Positions 8,348 to 16,185 of a DNA stretch of 64,000 nucleotides are shown in pieces. The stretch lies in contig CBFHKX010000004.1 of the NCBI GenBank assembly GCA_965656535.1, positions 62,001 to 126,000 of the forward strand, in the 5' to 3' direction. The stretch comes from Lishizhenia sp965656535 (lineage in GTDB: Bacteria > Bacteroidota > Bacteroidia > Flavobacteriales_D > Crocinitomicaceae). Under the pieces are notes generated by a model. The model worked only from the letters and a program-made list of their open reading frames with translations. It had not been told where the DNA came from and made no database searches. Position 1 is the first letter of the stretch. Each line of letters begins with the position of its first letter. Both the position numbers and the translations under genes were made by a program.

Positions 8348-9070
8348 ATGCTACTCACAAATTTGTTTCAGGGTACCCACAAGCCCCAAACTGTTTTTGA
8401 AATTGTTGGTTTTGATCCGGTCAAAATATACGCGTCTTTTTGGCTTACAACTTCTATGTTACTTGTTTTAGTCTTAGTACTAATCTTTTATTTAGTTATA
8501 AAAAAGCGTAAAGAAAAATCTAAAGAGTTTTTAAAAACACATGTCAACAAAAAAATAGGCATTGCATGGAATTTACTAACGAGCTCAACTATAGATTATA
8601 AACCAATCAATACATTGGAGCAATTCGCTGATAACCGAACCGACTTACTTACATTGGTAACGTGTTTTGAGGATAATTTTTTAGCCAACCAGGAAATAAT
8701 AACTACCTCCTCACCTAAGTCGGTTTTATTTAATCTAAATTCTTTATTTGGTATTGTAAAAAAAGTACAGTACTCATTAAATACTTTAGATATTAGAGAT
8801 ATCGATAATTCAAGTATTAAACTTTACGGCAAGCCTTCAGAAAAAGACCTTCAAAGTATAAATGGCATTTACAACTTGCTTGAAGATTTTAAGAGAAAAA
8901 CAGCAATAATTAATAAGTTTGATGTACTTAAAAGTGCAAAAGAAAAGTTTGAAAACTTAGATCAAATGAAGGTCGATTTAAACTACCTTATCGAGCACAA
9001 AAAAGACCTCGCAGAACTAATGAATTCAAATAAAGAATTCATTGAATCTTTGAGGCCTTACTTTGATTAA
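8348..9070 (+). CDS. Unrecognised membrane-anchored protein, 240 aa
   Basis: I do not recognise the family. A short N-terminal stretch is followed by one strong membrane span (about residues 31-52, SFWLTTSMLLVLVLVLIFYLVI) and a basic stop-transfer KKRKEKSKEF. The rest is predominantly helical and charged, with leucine-rich, possibly coiled-coil segments near the C-terminus (FENLDQMKVDLNYLIEH, KKDLAELMNSNKEF). The topology suggests a protein tethered to the inner membrane with a cytoplasmic helical domain. Base composition matches the neighbours. It is isolated, with non-coding DNA upstream and a convergent lipoprotein gene 21 bases downstream. Real gene likely, function unknown. Confidence 0.7.
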   Translation: MLLTNLFQGTHKPQTVFEIVGFDPVKIYASFWLTTSMLLVLVLVLIFYLVIKKRKEKSKEFLKTHVNKKIGIAWNLLTSSTIDYKPINTLEQFADNRTDLLTLVTCFEDNFLANQEIITTSSPKSVLFNLNSLFGIVKKVQYSLNTLDIRDIDNSSIKLYGKPSEKDLQSINGIYNLLEDFKRKTAIINKFDVLKSAKEKFENLDQMKVDLNYLIEHKKDLAELMNSNKEFIESLRPYFD

Positions 9071-9091
9071 ATGTTTTTAAGTTCGCTTAAT

Positions 9092-9517
9092 TTACTTTGA
9101 AAAAACGTATTGGTTCCCCATAATTTTCAAAGTCATATCTGTATCGGTAACAGTTGTTAGTTCAAATAAACCTGCGTTAGAGTTACCTCCCATTCCTCCA
9201 ACGTTTGTTGTAGAAATAAATAGCTTGTCGTCTTTTATTGTCCATTTTGCATCAAAACCAAACCATTTACAATTATCTGGAGCTGTCGCAACTATCTCCA
9301 TAACATTTGTTCCGTCTGTTAAAGCCTCAGTCTCATTTTTAGTGAAATTCCAAACTGTTTCTTTGTCGCAATCTGTGGTTTTATTCTCACCATTTTTATT
9401 TATAAATTGCTGTAATTTCCATTCTCCAGCTACTTTTTCAATCATTTCGCTATTTCCGTTTCCGCAAGAAAATAACATAAAACTTAGAGTAATTGAGAGA
9501 TACAATACTATTTTCAT
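9092..9517 (-). CDS. Small lipocalin-like lipoprotein
   Basis: With the ATG at 9517 the product is 141 residues, starting MKIVLYLSITLSFMLFSCG, a clear lipoprotein signal. The in-frame upstream ATG at 9562 would add 15 residues ahead of the signal peptide and is less likely. The mature part starts with VAGEWKLQQF, the W-containing opening typical of lipocalin-like lipoproteins of Bacteroidota, and continues as alternating beta strands (WNFTKNE, WFGFDAKWTIKDDKLFIST, DMTLKIMGNQYVF). Two cysteines in the body (DCDKE, DNCKW) could form a disulphide. Ligand unknown. It stands alone. Confidence 0.72.
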   Translation of the reverse strand: MKIVLYLSITLSFMLFSCGNGNSEMIEKVAGEWKLQQFINKNGENKTTDCDKETVWNFTKNETEALTDGTNVMEIVATAPDNCKWFGFDAKWTIKDDKLFISTTNVGGMGGNSNAGLFELTTVTDTDMTLKIMGNQYVFSK

Positions 9518-9645
9518 ATTTTTTTTTAGCGTAAAAATAAAAAGAAATTTATCCATAGTCAAATGGAGATTTAAATCAAGCTTAAGGTCATTTATTGATA
9601 ATTAACAGATAACAAGCGCATAACATTTAAGCGTATGAGACCACG

Positions 9646-9723
9646 TATATTTGTACCGCAGTAATGATTTTATTTATAGTTTTAGCAACAAGAAAAAGGA
9701 GGTAGAAATATCTTCTTTTTTTT
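9646..9723 (+). ncRNA. Candidate small RNA B (about 65 nt) with promoter and terminator
   Basis: TATATTTG at 9646-9653 fits the -7 consensus, but no TTG sits at the right distance upstream, so the promoter is weaker than that of unit A. The transcript would run from about 9658 to 9723. It contains TTTATAGTTTTAGCA at 9673-9687, identical to 7800-7814. It ends in a hairpin (arms 9696-9704 and 9709-9717, GAAA tetraloop) flanked by A and T runs. The stem has two G-U pairs on this strand that become A-C mismatches on the other, so it is built to end plus-strand transcription even though a minus-strand gene stops at 9732. Confidence 0.5.
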
Positions 9724-9731
9724 ATGTAGAA

Positions 9732-10541
9732 TTATTTTAATCTTCTTTCTTTTTTAATGGCATCGTAGGCATCTTGTACTTTTTGAAATTTCTCTTTAGC
9801 TCCGGTTTGGTATTCTTCTCCCATTTGAGCTACCTTATCAGGATGAAATTTAACGGCCATTTTTCTGTACGCTTTTTTTACCTCGTCGTCTGTTGCTGTC
9901 TTTTCTATACCTAAAATTTTATAATCACTTTCTGTATCTCTATGAAACATATTTTTAACACTTTCATAGTCGCTTAGCGAAACACCAAGTAAATTACCAA
10001 TTTTATTGATTACATCCATTTCAGATGTACTTACATTACCGTCTGCTTGCGCTATACCAAAAAGATAGTGTAACAATTGAGTTCTAACTGCTGGTTGCAT
10101 TCGCAGGTTAATGTCGTTACAAATCTCTTGTATAGGAAGAGTAGGAGCGTCTAAGAATTGCTTTAAAGTTTGTAAGTGATTGCTGCTAAATTGGTTCCCA
10201 AATTGCCGAGCCAAAAAGGTCTTTACATAGTTTAATTCAACTTTTAGTACTTTTCCATCTGCTTTCATGACAGCTGCAGATAGAGCCAAGAGCATAGTAG
10301 GAAAGTCAAAACGCGTACTTTGCCTTTGATAAAATTCAAAAATATCTCTTGGATTTCCGTAGGAACCTTGTTTGTTAAAGTTTCCAGCTTGACCACCTTG
10401 CAAGGCTTCCATTTGTTTTTTTAATGCGGGATAAGCATCGAGAAAAGAACCAATAAAGAAACCTAAGATTGCCATTCCTATGCTGTATTTAAACAGTACA
10501 AAACCTAAGAAGGCTCCAATAATTTTGTAATAACCTGACAT
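9732..10541 (-). CDS. DjlA-like membrane-anchored J-domain protein with TerB domain
   Basis: Co-chaperone of the DjlA type. A hydrophobic N-terminus (about residues 8-32, IIGAFLGFVLFKYSIGMAILGFF) is followed by a TerB-like helical domain (about 75-190; repeats MKADGKVLKVELNYVKTFL and AQADGNVSTSEMDVI carry the acidic DGxV motif). A C-terminal J domain occupies about 205-269, with the HPD motif in KFHPDKV. J domains stimulate the ATPase of DnaK. It follows htpG on the same strand but is separated from it by an intrinsic terminator, so it probably has its own promoter. Confidence 0.88.
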   Translation of the reverse strand: MSGYYKIIGAFLGFVLFKYSIGMAILGFFIGSFLDAYPALKKQMEALQGGQAGNFNKQGSYGNPRDIFEFYQRQSTRFDFPTMLLALSAAVMKADGKVLKVELNYVKTFLARQFGNQFSSNHLQTLKQFLDAPTLPIQEICNDINLRMQPAVRTQLLHYLFGIAQADGNVSTSEMDVINKIGNLLGVSLSDYESVKNMFHRDTESDYKILGIEKTATDDEVKKAYRKMAVKFHPDKVAQMGEEYQTGAKEKFQKVQDAYDAIKKERRLK

Positions 10542-10557
10542 GTTGGGTAAGTATAAA

Positions 10558-10596
10558 AAAAATTAGGCGAGCGTGGTATACATTCGCCTAATTTTT
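10558..10596 (-). terminator. Intrinsic terminator after htpG
   Basis: 13-bp perfect arms (10558-10570 and 10584-10596, core TTAGGCGA/TCGCCTAA) with a 13-base loop. On the minus strand the right arm ends in a T-run 20 bases past the htpG stop. Confidence 0.82.
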
Positions 10597-10615
10597 AACT
10601 TTTGTTTGCTTAAGT

Positions 10616-12505
10616 TTAAATTAATTCAACGCTTCTTTTAACGAATGCGTCTAGTTTTGCACCTTTCAGCAAACCTTGAGAAAGTAAGGCTAAATCTGCC
10701 AGTTGTTTGGCTTTATTTTCTTGGGTATCTTTGTCTGACTCATTTAAGATAGCTGTAATTTTGGGATGGTTTCCATTAACGACTAAATTATATGTTTCAG
10801 GAAAAGCTCCCATAAATCCTGCTCCACCTAGTTTTTGTTGTTCCATCATTCTTCTGATAAACTCAGGCTGAGTTAAAACAATAGGTGCATCTGTTTCAGA
10901 CATAGAAGCAAATTCAACCTTGTATTTGTCTTTTTCTACAACTGCTTCAAAAACAGGTTTCAAGGTATCTTCTTCTTCTTTAGATAATTTAGATGGTTGC
11001 GCATCTTCTTTTTGTATTAATTTATCTAAAGTGTCTGCATCAACACGCGCAAATGTTACGTTATCAAAAGTTTGTTCCATTTTACCTATCCAATGAGAAG
11101 CAAGCGGACCATCAATCTCTAATACATCGTAACCACGGTCTTGCGCCGTTTTAACAAAAGAGAACTGTTCTTCTTTATTGTTGGTGTATAAAAATACAGT
11201 TTTCTCGTTTTTATCAGTTTGTGCAGCTTTCACCTTTTCTGTAAACTCTTCAACGGTAAAGAATTTATCATCTACGTTTTTAATTAAAGAAAACGCTTTT
11301 GCTTTGTCTGCAAATTTGTCATCAGATAAAGTTCCGTACTCAACAAAAACTTTTAAATCGTTGTATTTTTCTTCAAAATCTGCTCGGTCTTTGTTAAACA
11401 TTTCGCGCAGCTTATCAGCTACTTTTTTTGTAATATGTGCAGATATTTTTTTAACATTTCCGTCGCTTTGTAAGTAGGATCTAGAAACGTTTAACGGAAT
11501 GTCTGGTGAATCGATTACACCATGTAATAAGGTTAAAAATTCAGGAACAATTTCTTCTACGCTATCTGTAATAAATACTTGGTTGCTGTAGAGTTGAATT
11601 TTATTTTTTTGTACTTCTACTTTTTCATTAATCTTTGGGAAATATAAAATACCCGTTAAGTTAAATGGATAGTCTACATTTAAATGAATGTGAAATAAGG
11701 GCTGATCAAAAGACATCGGGTACAACTCTCTGTAAAAGTCGCTGTACTCACCATCAGATAAAGAAGAAGGTGCTTTTGTCCAAGCAGGAGAAACGTTGTT
11801 AACTTGGTTAGGCAGTTCAACAGAAATTTGTTTTACTTTATCGTTTTCATCCTTTTCACCAGAAGGATCATCTTGCATTTCTGTTTTTGTACCAAAAACT
11901 ACAGGTATAGGTAAAAACTTACAGTACTTATCTAGGATACCTTGAATTCTCTGCTCTTCTAAAAACTCAGTAGAATCTTCTGCAATGTGTAATACAATTT
12001 CAGTACCTACCGTGTCTTTTTCAATTTCAGAAATTGTAAATTCAGGAGTTCCATCAGATTCCCACTGAACCGCTTGTGCTCCTTCGTGTCTTGACAAAGT
12101 TTTAATCTGAACTTTGGCAGCAACCATAAAGGCAGAGTAAAATCCGAGACCAAAGTGACCGATAATCTGTTCTGCTCCTTCTTCTCCTTCGTATTTTTTG
12201 ACAAATTCTTCTGCACCAGAAAAGGCAATTTGATTGATGTATTTATCAATCTCATCCGCAGTCATACCAATTCCAGTATCTTTAATGGTGAGTGTTTTCG
12301 CTTCTTTGTCTAAGATCACGTCAACCTGAAGACCACTTACATCTCCTTTATATTCTCCTTTAGAAGCAAAGAACTTTAACTTTTGGTTGGCATCTACGGC
12401 ATTAGAAACTAATTCGCGCAAAAATATCTCGTGATCAGAATACAAGAATTTTTTAATGATAGGAAAAATGTTTTCCGTTTGAACATTAATTTTACCTGTT
12501 TTCAT
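10616..12505 (-). CDS. htpG: Molecular chaperone HtpG (Hsp90)
   Basis: Bacterial Hsp90, 629 residues, full length. N-terminal GHKL ATPase: ELVSNAVDA (N-box, about residues 30-38), TIKDTGIGMT (G1-type loop) and GHFGLGFYSAFMVA. The middle domain contains the conserved PLFHIHLNVDYPFNLTGILYFP and VSRSYLQ segments; the C-terminal dimerisation domain ends in KLDAFVKRSVELI. As in other bacteria it lacks the eukaryotic charged linker and MEEVD tail. Stand-alone gene with a 240-bp upstream region; the neighbouring DjlA-like gene also belongs to chaperone biology. Confidence 0.97.
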   Translation of the reverse strand: MKTGKINVQTENIFPIIKKFLYSDHEIFLRELVSNAVDANQKLKFFASKGEYKGDVSGLQVDVILDKEAKTLTIKDTGIGMTADEIDKYINQIAFSGAEEFVKKYEGEEGAEQIIGHFGLGFYSAFMVAAKVQIKTLSRHEGAQAVQWESDGTPEFTISEIEKDTVGTEIVLHIAEDSTEFLEEQRIQGILDKYCKFLPIPVVFGTKTEMQDDPSGEKDENDKVKQISVELPNQVNNVSPAWTKAPSSLSDGEYSDFYRELYPMSFDQPLFHIHLNVDYPFNLTGILYFPKINEKVEVQKNKIQLYSNQVFITDSVEEIVPEFLTLLHGVIDSPDIPLNVSRSYLQSDGNVKKISAHITKKVADKLREMFNKDRADFEEKYNDLKVFVEYGTLSDDKFADKAKAFSLIKNVDDKFFTVEEFTEKVKAAQTDKNEKTVFLYTNNKEEQFSFVKTAQDRGYDVLEIDGPLASHWIGKMEQTFDNVTFARVDADTLDKLIQKEDAQPSKLSKEEEDTLKPVFEAVVEKDKYKVEFASMSETDAPIVLTQPEFIRRMMEQQKLGGAGFMGAFPETYNLVVNGNHPKITAILNESDKDTQENKAKQLADLALLSQGLLKGAKLDAFVKRSVELI

Positions 12506-12727
12506 AAGTTTATATAATTTTTTTAATTTCCCTTTTCTTAGTCAATCTCTATGCCATGCAACAAATTCTGCCAAAATGACAATTTTGTTCGGTATACTTA
12601 AACGATATACTTCTTAAAGGTTTGATTTTTTATAAGACTTGCATAGATTGAAGTTAGTTTACTTTTTAATCAAGCATAAAAATGATAAAAATCGTCTTTT
12701 TAGTACATAGAAATTTAGAACTATGCT

Positions 12728-12735
12728 TATTTTTG
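12728..12735 (+). promoter_or_regulatory. Candidate -7 element for the copper-type cluster
   Basis: TATTTTTG matches TAnnTTTG and ends 10 bases before the ATG at 12746, which would give a very short leader. No TTG at 19-20 bases upstream, so this is a partial match only. Confidence 0.35.
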
Positions 12736-12745
12736 TATTCGAATT

Positions 12746-13150
12746 ATGAGAATAATTGCACTAATAACTGCTGTTGTGTATATCTGTTTTTTATCAAAGC
12801 CTTTGGTGTCTACCGTAGATTTCTTTGTGAATCAAGAAGAAATTGCAGAAGAATTATGCGAAAACAAAGCCGAACCGGTTTTAGAATGTAATGGAAAGTG
12901 CTATTTAATGAAAACATTAGAAGCCGAAACAAATCCATTTGACTCAGAACTTGCTGAAAATTCAGAAAAGGATAATAAAAAGGAGAATAAAAAAACAAAC
13001 AACAAAAACAGTAAATTATATGAGCTAATTCCAAATGCTCTTGTCTTAGATGCTAAGTACAGCGCGCAAACACCAAAAAATTGGAAACCCTATCGTTTTA
13101 CGATTTCAACTTCTTATACTTCTCTTCAAATTCCACCACCCCAGGCTTAA
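12746..13150 (+). CDS. Small exported Cys-containing protein, possibly metal-related
   Basis: 134 residues, no family I can name. The N-terminus (MRIIALITAVVYICFLSKPL) is a signal peptide or membrane anchor. Then come a conserved-looking cysteine motif (LCENKAEPVLECNGKCYLMK, three Cys), a Lys/Asn-rich linker (about 70-90) and a C-terminus ending in IPPPQA. Short proteins with ECNGKCYL-type motifs and a PPP tail are, from memory, common in Bacteroidota beside metal or haem loci. It lies 76 bases upstream of mbnP, same strand. A role in copper handling is inference from position and cysteines only. Confidence 0.6.
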   Translation: MRIIALITAVVYICFLSKPLVSTVDFFVNQEEIAEELCENKAEPVLECNGKCYLMKTLEAETNPFDSELAENSEKDNKKENKKTNNKNSKLYELIPNALVLDAKYSAQTPKNWKPYRFTISTSYTSLQIPPPQA

Positions 13151-13226
13151 TTAAATCTAAACTTACTTTTTTAGCGTACATAATTCGTGCGCACTAAATC
13201 ATTGTATAAATAATTAAGTCAATAAA

Positions 13227-14096
13227 ATGAAATTTAATAGAATTTTAATGCTTGCTATCGCTGCAAGTACAGCCTTCGTTGCGTGTAAAAAAGAGAATGA
13301 AGAGCCAACAAATAATCCTTCTTCTGAAGAAAATAAAGGTGTTTTCCAAATCAAATTCGATCATAAAGTTGGAGCACAAGATTTAAGTTTAAGTGCAGCA
13401 AACGATTCTGTAAACTTTATGTATCAAACAAATGACGGACAGGATTTTAATATAACAAATTTTGGTTACTACGTAACTGAAGTAAGGTTAACAGGTCCAA
13501 ATGGCGAGTCTTATTCAGATGAAATGGAAGCAACGGCAGCTGGATCCAAAGGGTATTACCATGTTTTAGAAGATAATTCGGCTTCTCAACTCATTTCACT
13601 CTCTAACATTCCAGAAGGAACGTATGATCAGATTACGTTTACCTTAGGAGTAAAAGAAGAAGGAGTTCAGTCTGGAGCATCGGGTGGAGTGTTAGATATT
13701 GCTAATGGAGCTTGGTTCTGGAATTGGAATGCGGGATATATCGGTTTTTCAGTAGAAGGCTTTGCTGCCAACTCTAATCAAGATTATGTAGATTTTGGTG
13801 GAGGTTTTGTAACGCATCAAGGTAAAACAGCTTTCCATATCGGTGGTTGGAAAGATGTGCCAGACAATACCAATTTTACAAATAATATTAGAACAGTAAC
13901 TTTGGATTTCGGAACAACTATAGAGGTTAGAGAAAATTTAAATCCTCAAGCCCATGTTATTGCTGATGTTTTAAAGTTTTATGATAATGCAACGGTAGAT
14001 TTTTCTTCCACGTATGCAGTGCATTCGCCTGGAGCTGGGGCGCCGTTTGCTGATCATGCAGCTTCTGTATTTTCTATTGACCATGTGCATCAATAA
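13227..14096 (+). CDS. MbnP-family copper-binding lipoprotein
   Basis: Lipoprotein (signal ending TAFVAC, Cys20) of the MbnP family, found with di-haem peroxidases in copper-binding loci; in characterised systems MbnH oxidises a tryptophan of MbnP to kynurenine, creating a Cu site (established for methanobactin-type loci). Visible hallmarks: IKFDHKVGAQDLSL near the N-terminus, FNITNFGYYVTEVRLTGP, and the Trp-rich GAWFWNWNAGYIGFSVEGF (about residues 165-183), followed by HIGGW. The length (289) is usual. The 3' end overlaps the peroxidase start by 14 bases, which supports a functional pair. Confidence 0.85.
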   Translation: MKFNRILMLAIAASTAFVACKKENEEPTNNPSSEENKGVFQIKFDHKVGAQDLSLSAANDSVNFMYQTNDGQDFNITNFGYYVTEVRLTGPNGESYSDEMEATAAGSKGYYHVLEDNSASQLISLSNIPEGTYDQITFTLGVKEEGVQSGASGGVLDIANGAWFWNWNAGYIGFSVEGFAANSNQDYVDFGGGFVTHQGKTAFHIGGWKDVPDNTNFTNNIRTVTLDFGTTIEVRENLNPQAHVIADVLKFYDNATVDFSSTYAVHSPGAGAPFADHAASVFSIDHVHQ

Positions 14097-15159
14097 AAAA
14101 AATGTTAGACAGCAACCCTATTTTAAAGTAGGGTTGCTCTTTCTTTTCTTTATTTTATTTAGCTGCAAGAAAGATACTTCGGCGTTTATTCCTAAGGTAA
14201 GCGAATATAGTTTTGTAAGACCAACTCACTTTCCTTCTCCAGCTTATAATTTTGCTAATAATGAAATAACAGAGAAAGGTTTTTTATTGGGAAGAAAATT
14301 GTTTTACGATCCAATTTTATCTTTAGATAATAGCGTGAGTTGTAATACATGTCATATAAAGGGTGCTGCATTTGCAGATTCACAACAACATCCTTTTAGT
14401 ATAGGCGTAGATAATGAAATTGGTATGCGAAATGCACCTCCTTTAATGAATTTAGCTTTCTATGAAGAATTCTTTTGGGATGGCGGTGTAACGCATTTAG
14501 ATTTTGTTGCAATTAACGCAATTGAATCTCCTGTTGAAATGAAAGAATCTTTGGCGAATGTTGTAGGTAAATTAAATGCTTCTGAAACGTATAAAAAACG
14601 TTTTAATGAAGCTTATGGTATTGATGAAATTACTTCACCATATCTATTACAATCTTTGAGTGACTTTATGAACAGAATGGTTTCGGCTAATAGTAAATAT
14701 GATAAAGGGTATTACAATAAATTCAAAAATTTTACGCCAGAAGAAAGGCAAGGAAAATTATTGTTTGAAGCGAAATGCGCAAGCTGCCATTCCGGTACTT
14801 TATTCACAGACCAATCTTATAGAAACAATGGTATTTCTACCAGTTTTATAGATGAGGGTAGAGCTAACATTACGGAGTATGCTGCAGATATTGGTAAATT
14901 TAGAGTACCTACGCTTCGTAATGTAGAGAAAACTGCTCCCTACATGCACAATGCTTCTTTTACAACTTTAGAAGCTGTCTTAGAGCATTACGCAAGTGGT
15001 GTTCAACAATCTGCATCTTTGGATACTAGTCTGATTAAAGAAGATGGGAGTTACGGTATAAACTTATCTGCAGAAGAGCAGACTTTAATAATAACATTTT
15101 TAAAAACCTTAACAGACGAGTCGTTTTTACAAAATCCCTTGTTTGTTGAGTATAATTAA
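14083..15159 (+). CDS. Di-haem cytochrome c peroxidase, MbnH-like
   Basis: Periplasmic di-haem enzyme of the CcpA/MauG/MbnH superfamily. I place the start at ATG 14083, which overlaps the mbnP stop. This gives a lipoprotein signal (VGLLFLFFILFSC), whereas the longer frame from 14014 would bury it. Two haem-binding motifs are visible: SCNTCH (about residues 87-92) and CASCH (about 225-229). FRVPTLRNVEKTAPYMHNASF is the conserved segment before the second distal ligand. Genetic coupling to mbnP suggests its substrate is the neighbouring MbnP rather than H2O2 detoxification alone (inference from the known MbnH-MbnP reaction). Confidence 0.88.
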   Translation: MCINKKNVRQQPYFKVGLLFLFFILFSCKKDTSAFIPKVSEYSFVRPTHFPSPAYNFANNEITEKGFLLGRKLFYDPILSLDNSVSCNTCHIKGAAFADSQQHPFSIGVDNEIGMRNAPPLMNLAFYEEFFWDGGVTHLDFVAINAIESPVEMKESLANVVGKLNASETYKKRFNEAYGIDEITSPYLLQSLSDFMNRMVSANSKYDKGYYNKFKNFTPEERQGKLLFEAKCASCHSGTLFTDQSYRNNGISTSFIDEGRANITEYAADIGKFRVPTLRNVEKTAPYMHNASFTTLEAVLEHYASGVQQSASLDTSLIKEDGSYGINLSAEEQTLIITFLKTLTDESFLQNPLFVEYN

Positions 15160-15162
15160 TAT

Positions 15163-16089
15163 ATGAAAAACACACTAGTAGTTTTAGGATTCTTAGTTGG
15201 CTTTGTTATGCCAACAAAAGCATGTGATGTTTGTGGTTGTGCGTTAGGCTCAATGAGTTTGGGTGTACTACCCGAAAGTAATTCACATTTTATTGGAGTA
15301 CGTTATACATTTGCATCTTTTAATGCGCGTATATCTTACAATAGCATATATGTTGAAGACGTTTATTCTGATGATGCCTATAATCGAATGGAGCTGTTTG
15401 GAAGGTACTATTTTACAAAACGATTTTCTTCAACATTAATTTTGCCATATGTTGTCAATAATATGGATGGCAATGCACAAGATATACGCGTAAATGGAGT
15501 AGCAGATCCAACATTAATGGCTTCTTATCAATTGTTGACGGCAAAAGAAAATAAAACTTGGAAACAGAATTTAATTTTAAGTGCAGGTGTTACATTTCCC
15601 TTTGGCGAAAATGAGTTTAGAGACGGAGAAGAGCTGGTAAATAGAAATTTTCAACCAGGCAAAGGCTCGTTTTCTACACTTTTTAATTTTAATTATCTTT
15701 TGAAAAAGAATAACATAGGGTTAAATACTGAAATGAGTTATATGATTAATTCTAGAAATAGTGATAATTATTTATTTGGAGATCAGTTTAATGCATCTTT
15801 GAATCTATTTTATCTATTTAAGCAAGAGAAATTTGCTGTAATGCCTATGTTTGGTGTGTATGGAGAGCAAGCCCAAGAGCATTTAGATGGAAAGTTTAGG
15901 GTAATTAACTCTGGAGGAAATGCCGTATTTGGTTCTGCTGGTTTTCAATTGTATTTTAATAAGTGGATAGTTAATGGAAACGTATTAGCACCAGCAATTC
16001 AAAACTATAATACAGATAACCTCACAGATATAGAAAGTAATTGGAGGTATACAATAGGATTACGATATAACATTGCAAAGAAAGAGTAA
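15163..16089 (+). CDS. Outer-membrane barrel-like protein with N-terminal CDVCGC motif
   Basis: Signal peptide about 1-20, then CDVCGC at the mature N-terminus and about 280 residues of alternating beta strands (FIGVRYTFASFNARISY, MELFGRYYFTKRFSSTLILPYV, ending YTIGLRYNI), consistent with a transporter-like outer-membrane barrel. It follows the peroxidase gene by 3 bases and precedes a strong terminator, so it closes the mbnP-mbnH transcript. Barrel proteins with this Cys cluster recur in Bacteroidota near MbnP/MbnH as far as I recall. A role in moving or sensing copper across the outer membrane is inference. Confidence 0.72.
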   Translation: MKNTLVVLGFLVGFVMPTKACDVCGCALGSMSLGVLPESNSHFIGVRYTFASFNARISYNSIYVEDVYSDDAYNRMELFGRYYFTKRFSSTLILPYVVNNMDGNAQDIRVNGVADPTLMASYQLLTAKENKTWKQNLILSAGVTFPFGENEFRDGEELVNRNFQPGKGSFSTLFNFNYLLKKNNIGLNTEMSYMINSRNSDNYLFGDQFNASLNLFYLFKQEKFAVMPMFGVYGEQAQEHLDGKFRVINSGGNAVFGSAGFQLYFNKWIVNGNVLAPAIQNYNTDNLTDIESNWRYTIGLRYNIAKKE

Positions 16090-16093
16090 TCAC

Positions 16094-16126
16094 AAAAAAA
16101 GCATATCCAACTGGATATGCTTTTTT
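16094..16126. terminator. Bidirectional intrinsic terminator
   Basis: GCATATCC (16101-16108), loop AACT, GGATATGC (16113-16120), with seven A before and six T after. It sits between convergent genes (barrel protein and S8 peptidase), so it can serve both strands. Confidence 0.9.
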
Positions 16127-16185
16127 AATTTCTATTAACGTATTAAATTGTTAATCGCTGATTACAATTAGAACTAGTTAGTTCT

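Noticed and set aside
12557..12573. Sigma-54-like TGGCA...TTGCA element upstream of htpG on the minus strand
   Set aside because: The spacing between TGGCAG and TTGCA is one base longer than the sigma-54 consensus allows, and the second half matches only loosely.
12682..12891. 69-residue frame upstream of and overlapping the small Cys protein
   Set aside because: Out of frame with the 134-residue protein, which has a signal-like N-terminus and a promoter element at the right place.
14014..14082. Upstream extension of the di-haem peroxidase into mbnP
   Set aside because: It would put 23 unrelated residues before a clean lipoprotein signal; ATG 14083 is the better start.
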